Source: Bacteroides sp. CAG:1076 (GTDB taxonomy: Bacteria; Bacteroidota; Bacteroidia; Bacteroidales; Bacteroidaceae). Taken from it: 48,603 nucleotides of DNA. The notes under the pieces are model-generated. The model saw only the letters and a program-made list of their open reading frames with translations, made no database searches and was not told the origin of the DNA. Of the stretch, positions 44,495-48,603 are shown piece by piece (position 1 is the stretch's first letter; every line of letters starts with the position of its first letter). The translations under genes and the position numbers were made by a program. The stretch is from NCBI GenBank assembly GCA_000436795.1, contig HF993256.1, forward strand, positions 8,168 through 56,770, given 5' to 3'.

Positions 44495-44562
44495 ACAATA
44501 AGAACTATATCTCCCGGTTCTATCTTGCCGGTAAATATAGTTCTTGTTGCTTGTCTTTTTTG
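44495..44562. terminator. Second hairpin between the secreted-protein and uvrB genes
   Basis: Arms 44500-44510 and 44535-44545 (11 bp, extendable), with a nested CCGG pairing. A T-run follows on the plus strand (44555-44560). It may be a back-up terminator or help end uvrB from the other side; the role is unclear. Confidence 0.5.
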
Positions 44563-44591
44563 AGTGGAAATCTTTTAATCTTGATGGAATT

Positions 44592-46625
44592 TTAGGACTT
44601 GTCTTTTAATAAGTCTTCAAGCCGCAGCAGTTCGTCTCTGTACTGGGCAGCTTCAATGAAGTTGAGCTTTTTAGCAGCTTCTTGCATAAGTTTCCGCGTA
44701 CGTTCCATACTCTTTTGTAACTGCTCTTTTGACATGTATTGCACAATTGGGTCGGCAGCAGCATGCATTTGCTCAGGACTGTCTGTATATGCCTTAAGTT
44801 CCTTGCTGTTCGGATTTGCTTCTCCTCCTGTGTTGTCAAGCAGTGCGTTATTTCTGGCTTTTTTAATCTGCTGGGGAGTAATACCATGTGCTTCGTTGTA
44901 GGCCAGCTGTTTTTCTCGCCGGCGGTTTGTCTCATCGATGGTTTGTTTCATGCTGTCAGTTATTTTATCTGCATACATGATAACTTTTCCATTTACATTT
45001 CGGGCCGCACGTCCAGCTGTCTGCGTAAGTGAACGGTGGGAGCGAAGAAAGCCTTCTTTGTCGGCGTCTAAAATGGCAACAAGTGAAACCTCCGGCAAAT
45101 CCAGTCCTTCTCTCAGCAGATTCACTCCGACCAATACATCGTAAACACCTTGTCGAAGATCTTCCATGATACGTACACGTTCTAATGTTTCCACTTCACT
45201 ATGTATATAAGTGCAACGAATGTTATGGCGAAGCAGGTAATCGGTTAATTCTTCCGCCATGCGTTTGGTTAGTGTGGTGACAAGGACACGTTCTTCCTGT
45301 TCAATGCGTTGCTGGATTTCTTCCATTAAGTCATCTACCTGATTCATGCTGGGGCGTACCTCTATTATCGGATCGAGAAGTCCTGTCGGTCGGATTACTT
45401 GTTCTACCACAACACCTTCGCTCTGTATCAATTCATAGTCGGCCGGAGTTGCACTTACATAAATAACCTGCTTGGCCAGTTCCTGAAATTCTTCAAACTT
45501 TAAGGGACGGTTATCCATGGCAGCAGGTAAGCGGAAACCATATTCCACCAAGTTCTCTTTACGGGCCCGGTCGCCTCCGTACATGGCGCGTATCTGCGGA
45601 ACACTTACGTGGCTTTCGTCTATGACGATCAGGAAATCTTTGGGAAAGAAGTCCAGCAGACAATAAGGGCGACTACCTGGTTCACGACCGTCAAAATAGC
45701 GGGAGTAATTCTCAATACCGGAACAATGCCCCAATTCCCGAAGCATTTCCATGTCATAGGTGACACGTTCATATAAGCGTTTAGCTTCATAGGTTTTACC
45801 TTGTTCTTCGAAAAAAGCAACCTGTTTGGTCAGGTCATCTTCTATCTGATGAATAGCCCGTAGTGTACTTTCTTTTGTTGTCATGAAAAGGTTGGCAGGG
45901 TATATCTTATATTCATCGAAACTTCCTATCCGGTGGCCGGAAACGGGATCTATTTCTTCAATGGCATCAATCTCGTCATCCCAGAACATGACACGTAGCA
46001 GATTATCTGTATAAGCAAGATAAATGTCGACAGTATCCCCTTTTACACGAAAATTGCCTCGATTCAATTCTATGTCATTGCGTACATACAAGCTATCTAC
46101 CAATCGGCGTAGAAAAACATTTCTATCCAGCAGTTTGCCTTTTTTGACTTCTATTACATTGTTATAGAAATCGGCAGGATTTCCCATACCATAAATGCAT
46201 GACACTGACGAGATAACAATGACATCGTTTCTTCCAGAAAGTAATGCAGACGTAGCGGCAAGACGTAATTTGTCTATTTCTTCATTGATGGCGAGATCTT
46301 TCTCTATATAAGTATCGGTGGAAGGTAAATATGCTTCCGGTTGGTAATAATCATAATAAGATACATAATATTCTACGGCATTATGTGGAAAAAAACTCTT
46401 GAACTCTCCATATAATTGTGCCGCCAGAGTTTTATTATGGCTTAATATCAATGTCGGTTTATTGATATTCTTGACAACATTCGCTATTGTGAATGTCTTG
46501 CCAGAGCCGGTGACACCCAGTAGCGTTTGTGCCGGGACACCTGCTTTAACTCCCTCTGTAAGTTGTGCGATAGCTTCCGGCTGGTCTCCGGTTGGCTGAT
46601 ATTCTGATACAAGTTCGAAGTTCAT
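44592..46625 (-). CDS. uvrB: UvrABC excinuclease subunit B
   Basis: A 677-residue DNA-damage-verifying helicase-like subunit of nucleotide excision repair. Walker A is GVTGSGKT (37-44). The damage-probing beta-hairpin is the tyrosine-rich YYVSYYDYYQPEAYLP. The Walker B/DESH box is VIDESHVS. The superfamily 2 motifs V and VI are present (GVNLLREGLDLPEV, QTAGRAARN). The UVR domain at the C-terminus (NFIEAAQYRDELLRLE) binds UvrC. It is monocistronic. Two copies of AGGAGTGTAAA lie just upstream. Confidence 0.98.
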   Translation of the reverse strand: MNFELVSEYQPTGDQPEAIAQLTEGVKAGVPAQTLLGVTGSGKTFTIANVVKNINKPTLILSHNKTLAAQLYGEFKSFFPHNAVEYYVSYYDYYQPEAYLPSTDTYIEKDLAINEEIDKLRLAATSALLSGRNDVIVISSVSCIYGMGNPADFYNNVIEVKKGKLLDRNVFLRRLVDSLYVRNDIELNRGNFRVKGDTVDIYLAYTDNLLRVMFWDDEIDAIEEIDPVSGHRIGSFDEYKIYPANLFMTTKESTLRAIHQIEDDLTKQVAFFEEQGKTYEAKRLYERVTYDMEMLRELGHCSGIENYSRYFDGREPGSRPYCLLDFFPKDFLIVIDESHVSVPQIRAMYGGDRARKENLVEYGFRLPAAMDNRPLKFEEFQELAKQVIYVSATPADYELIQSEGVVVEQVIRPTGLLDPIIEVRPSMNQVDDLMEEIQQRIEQEERVLVTTLTKRMAEELTDYLLRHNIRCTYIHSEVETLERVRIMEDLRQGVYDVLVGVNLLREGLDLPEVSLVAILDADKEGFLRSHRSLTQTAGRAARNVNGKVIMYADKITDSMKQTIDETNRRREKQLAYNEAHGITPQQIKKARNNALLDNTGGEANPNSKELKAYTDSPEQMHAAADPIVQYMSKEQLQKSMERTRKLMQEAAKKLNFIEAAQYRDELLRLEDLLKDKS

Positions 46626-46642
46626 TATGTATATATTTTAAT

Positions 46643-46692
46643 AGGAGTGTAAAAATACACATTATTTTCATCTGATGGCGCAGGAGTGTAAA
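46643..46692. repeat. Paired 11-bp direct repeat upstream of uvrB
   Basis: AGGAGTGTAAA at 46643-46653 and 46682-46692, spaced 39 bp start to start. The first copy is embedded in GTGTA-AAAA-TACAC. It lies within the uvrB upstream region, opposite the bamD promoter. Confidence 0.6.
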
Positions 46693-46717
46693 TTTTGTAT
46701 TAAAAAACATTGAGTTA

Positions 46718-46748
46718 TTGCATTATTCGTCGGAAAAGAGTACTTTTG
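46718..46748 (+). promoter_or_regulatory. Promoter of bamD-rpoZ
   Basis: TTG (46718-46720), a 20-bp spacer, then TACTTTTG (46741-46748) followed by C. The predicted start is near 46755, giving a leader of only about 13 nt before ATG 46768. Confidence 0.78.
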
Positions 46749-46767
46749 CACATCTATATTGATAAAC

Positions 46768-47601
46768 ATGAAAAAGTACATCGTTATGGCTATCCTTTCT
46801 GCTGGGGTTTTGTCTTCATGCGGAGAGTACAATAAAGTGCTGAAGTGCACGGACAACGAATATAAATATGAAGCTGCAAAAAGTTATTTTGCTAAAGGAC
46901 AAAACAGTAAAGCTGCTACTCTTCTCGAAGATCTTGCCTTGATAATGAAGGGAACGAGCAATGCGGAGGAGTCAGCGTATATGTTGGCGATGACTTACTA
47001 TAATCAGGGAGATTATATAACAGCTTCTCATTATTTTAATACATATTATACGACTTATCCTCGCGGAACGTATACAGAATTGGCCCGTTTCTACAGTGGA
47101 AAAGCTTTGTATTTGGATACGCCGGAGCCTCGTCTGGATCAGAGCAGTACCTATAAAGCTATTGAGGAATTGCAGATGTTTATGGAATATTTCCCTGAAA
47201 GTGACCGTAAGGAACTGGCTCAGAACATGATTTTTGAGTTGCAGGATAAGCTGGTAGAAAAAGAATTCTTGTCAGCTAAGTTATATTATGATTTAGGATC
47301 GTATACAGGTAATACGGTGTATAGTAGTACAGGTAATAATTATCTGGCAGCCGTAGTTACTGCGCAGAATATTTTACGTGAATATCCTTATACAAAGAGA
47401 CGGGAAGATCTTTCCATTTTGATTTTACGTGCAAAGTATGACATGGCAAAGGAAAGTGTTCCTGAAAAGAAGGAAGACCGTATGCGTGAAACAATCGATG
47501 AATATTATGCATTTATCAATGAGTTCCCGGAAAGTAAGTATAAAAATGAGGTGGAACAAATTTTTAAAGATGCAAGTAAATTTGTGAAAGACGAAAATTA
47601 A
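46768..47601 (+). CDS. bamD: Outer-membrane assembly lipoprotein BamD
   Basis: A 277-residue lipoprotein of the Bam complex, which inserts beta-barrel proteins into the outer membrane. The lipobox LSSC gives acylated C18. The TPR-like helical repeats typical of BamD/YfiO follow (YEAAKSYFAKGQNSKAATLLEDL, AYMLAMTYYNQGDYITASHYFNTYYTTYPRGTYTELARFYSGKAL). The ATG at 46768 is preferred over an in-frame TTG at 46759, which lies almost at the predicted transcription start. It is followed by rpoZ after 27 bp in the same operon. Confidence 0.92.
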   Translation: MKKYIVMAILSAGVLSSCGEYNKVLKCTDNEYKYEAAKSYFAKGQNSKAATLLEDLALIMKGTSNAEESAYMLAMTYYNQGDYITASHYFNTYYTTYPRGTYTELARFYSGKALYLDTPEPRLDQSSTYKAIEELQMFMEYFPESDRKELAQNMIFELQDKLVEKEFLSAKLYYDLGSYTGNTVYSSTGNNYLAAVVTAQNILREYPYTKRREDLSILILRAKYDMAKESVPEKKEDRMRETIDEYYAFINEFPESKYKNEVEQIFKDASKFVKDEN

Positions 47602-47628
47602 TCAAGGTTTATAATTAAATAAAAAATT

Positions 47629-47964
47629 ATGGATTACAAAAAGACAAACGCTCCTACCAATACCGTAACTCGTGACTTGATGGAACTGTGTGAAGATACT
47701 GGTAATATCTATGAAACAGTTGCAATCATCGGTAAACGTGCAAACCAGATTGCGGTAGAAATGAAGAATGACTTGTCAAAGAAATTACAAGAATTTGCTT
47801 CTTACAACGATAATCTGGAAGAAGTATTCGAGAACAGAGAGCAGATTGAAATTTCACGTTATTATGAAAAACTGCCGAAACCTACTTTGATTGCTACTCA
47901 GGAGTATATAGAAGGTAAGGTATATTACAGAAATCCTGCTAAAGAAAAAGAAAAACTGCAATAA
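47629..47964 (+). CDS. rpoZ: RNA polymerase omega subunit
   Basis: A 111-residue protein in the position and style of the Bacteroidota omega subunit. NTVTRDLMELCEDTGNIYETVAIIGKRANQIAVEM corresponds to the conserved omega core that clamps the beta-prime C-terminus. The C-terminal PLP-like region (KPTLIATQEYIEGKVYYRNP) is typical of this phylum. Placement after bamD and before a DUF4293 gene is a common Bacteroidetes arrangement, as far as I know. A long hairpin with a T-run follows its stop. Confidence 0.85.
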   Translation: MDYKKTNAPTNTVTRDLMELCEDTGNIYETVAIIGKRANQIAVEMKNDLSKKLQEFASYNDNLEEVFENREQIEISRYYEKLPKPTLIATQEYIEGKVYYRNPAKEKEKLQ

Positions 47965-47978
47965 GGATATATTGTTTG

Positions 47979-48047
47979 AACACAGAAACGCATATCGCTA
48001 CAGTGTATTTTCAGTATGGGTGATAATGCGCTTCTGTGTTTTTTTAT
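47979..48047 (+). terminator. Long-loop hairpin terminator/attenuator between rpoZ and the DUF4293 gene
   Basis: A 15-bp stem with one mismatch (47979-47993 with 48026-48040), a 32-nt loop and a run of T (48038-48045). It is inside the same-strand run, so it could end transcripts after rpoZ or let a fraction continue. Confidence 0.8.
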
Positions 48048-48079
48048 TTATCCTTTCTCCTTTAAATTATTCTTTTATT

Positions 48080-48529
48080 ATGATACAACGTATTCAGACT
48101 GTTTATTTACTTATCGTTGCCATATTGATGGTAGTGATGATGTCTTTCCCTGTCGGCCATTTTTATACGGACACAAGTGTTTCGGATATGACAAATCTTG
48201 CAGTAGTAGCACCGGATGGAAACATGAACTATGCACCATGGGCTTTATTTGCTATTCTTGTGGTCGTAGCATTCATATCGCTTATTACTATTTTCCTTTA
48301 TAGAAAGCGTATGTTACAGATTCGCCTGACATTGTTCAGTAGCATTGTACTGATAGGTTATTATGTAACTGTAGCGGTTTTTGTTTGGGGAACATTAAAA
48401 GATTGTGGAAGCTTTACGCCTGCATGGACATTGTGCCTTCCTCTTATTTCAATTATATTGAATTGGTTGGCTATTCGTGCTATTGGAAAAGATGAAATGT
48501 TGGTAAAGGCATACGAACGCTTACGCTAA
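48080..48529 (+). CDS. DUF4293 membrane protein
   Basis: A 149-residue inner-membrane protein with four predicted helices (about 5-22, 53-75, 82-103, 112-132) and a positively charged C-terminal tail (GKDEMLVKAYERLR). It matches the layout of DUF4293, a Bacteroidetes-specific family without known function. The longer frame from 47972 runs through the terminator hairpin, so ATG 48080 (MIQRIQTVYLLI) is chosen. It follows bamD and rpoZ on the same strand. Confidence 0.8.
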   Translation: MIQRIQTVYLLIVAILMVVMMSFPVGHFYTDTSVSDMTNLAVVAPDGNMNYAPWALFAILVVVAFISLITIFLYRKRMLQIRLTLFSSIVLIGYYVTVAVFVWGTLKDCGSFTPAWTLCLPLISIILNWLAIRAIGKDEMLVKAYERLR

Positions 48530-48568
48530 ATATAGTAATTTAGGAATAGACTTATATTTATGTAAGCA

Positions 48569-48597
48569 TTGTATATTAATTAAACGTTGTACTTTTG
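48569..48597 (+). promoter_or_regulatory. Promoter for a gene beyond the window
   Basis: TTG (48569-48571), an 18-bp spacer, then TACTTTTG (48590-48597) followed by T. The downstream gene is not in the window. Confidence 0.6.
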
Positions 48598-48603
48598 TAT
48601 AAA

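Noticed and set aside
46759..46767. TTG start for bamD
   Set aside because: It lies nearly on the predicted transcription start; ATG 46768 gives a standard lipoprotein signal peptide.
47972..48079. Longer N-terminus for the DUF4293 protein
   Set aside because: The extension is translated from the terminator hairpin and adds an implausible sequence before a normal membrane-protein start.

Overview
The window is chromosomal DNA of a gut-type Bacteroidales bacterium, most like Bacteroides or Phocaeicola. The evidence is a SusC/SusD pair, a NigD-like lipoprotein, a Rho factor with a very long disordered insertion, an Na+-translocating NADH:quinone reductase operon, DUF3805/DUF4293 proteins, near absence of Shine-Dalgarno sites, and repeated matches to the Bacteroides promoter (TTTG or TTG, about 19-21 bp, then TAnnTTTG). 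It reads mostly as core genome: I see no insertion sequence, prophage, CRISPR array, rRNA or tRNA.

Layout. 1-4107: glycogen metabolism (3' part of a glycogen synthase, then alpha-glucan phosphorylase). 4222-8488: NigD-like lipoprotein, an OmpR-type two-component system with a PepSY-like secreted protein, and a small outer-membrane barrel. 8696-11390: rho (minus) and a RidA protein. 11472-16596: a five-gene same-strand run (transglutaminase-like protein, metallo-beta-lactamase-fold hydrolase, VOC protein, DUF3805-type protein, ABC-F ATPase). 16864-19517: engB (minus), then a tightly overlapping DUF454-pabB-pabC unit for p-aminobenzoate. 19514-22279: a 921-residue coiled-coil protein built on a 77-residue repeat. 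22442-30669: a TrkH potassium transporter, agmatine-to-putrescine enzymes (aguB, aguA) and tamB. 30804-36709: a secreted C1 peptidase, then a compact SusC/SusD pair with no enzyme genes. 36710-37296: a 587-bp gene-free interval. 37297-43174: nqrABCDEF. 43247-48603: a lipoprotein (minus), a small secreted protein, uvrB (minus), then bamD-rpoZ-DUF4293.

How the genes work together. The Nqr complex exports Na+ while oxidising NADH. AguA and AguB make putrescine. PabB and PabC make p-aminobenzoate for folate, with no pabA amidotransferase nearby. BamD and TamB serve outer-membrane biogenesis, on which SusC/SusD and the small barrel depend.

The least explained part is 36807-37043, upstream of nqrA. 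A near-consensus promoter sits immediately before an 18-bp perfect dyad that holds two TTTGTACAAA palindromes 21 bp apart. Mutually exclusive hairpins follow, with no open reading frame. A nearly identical 37-bp copy of the dyad lies in inverted orientation at 16761-16797. This could be a small RNA or leader under a TTTGTACAAA-binding regulator. Other points of interest are the coiled-coil repeat protein with a WYL-like C-terminal segment, near-leaderless promoters, one strong Shine-Dalgarno site before nqrD, and an FNR-like palindrome upstream of a small secreted protein.
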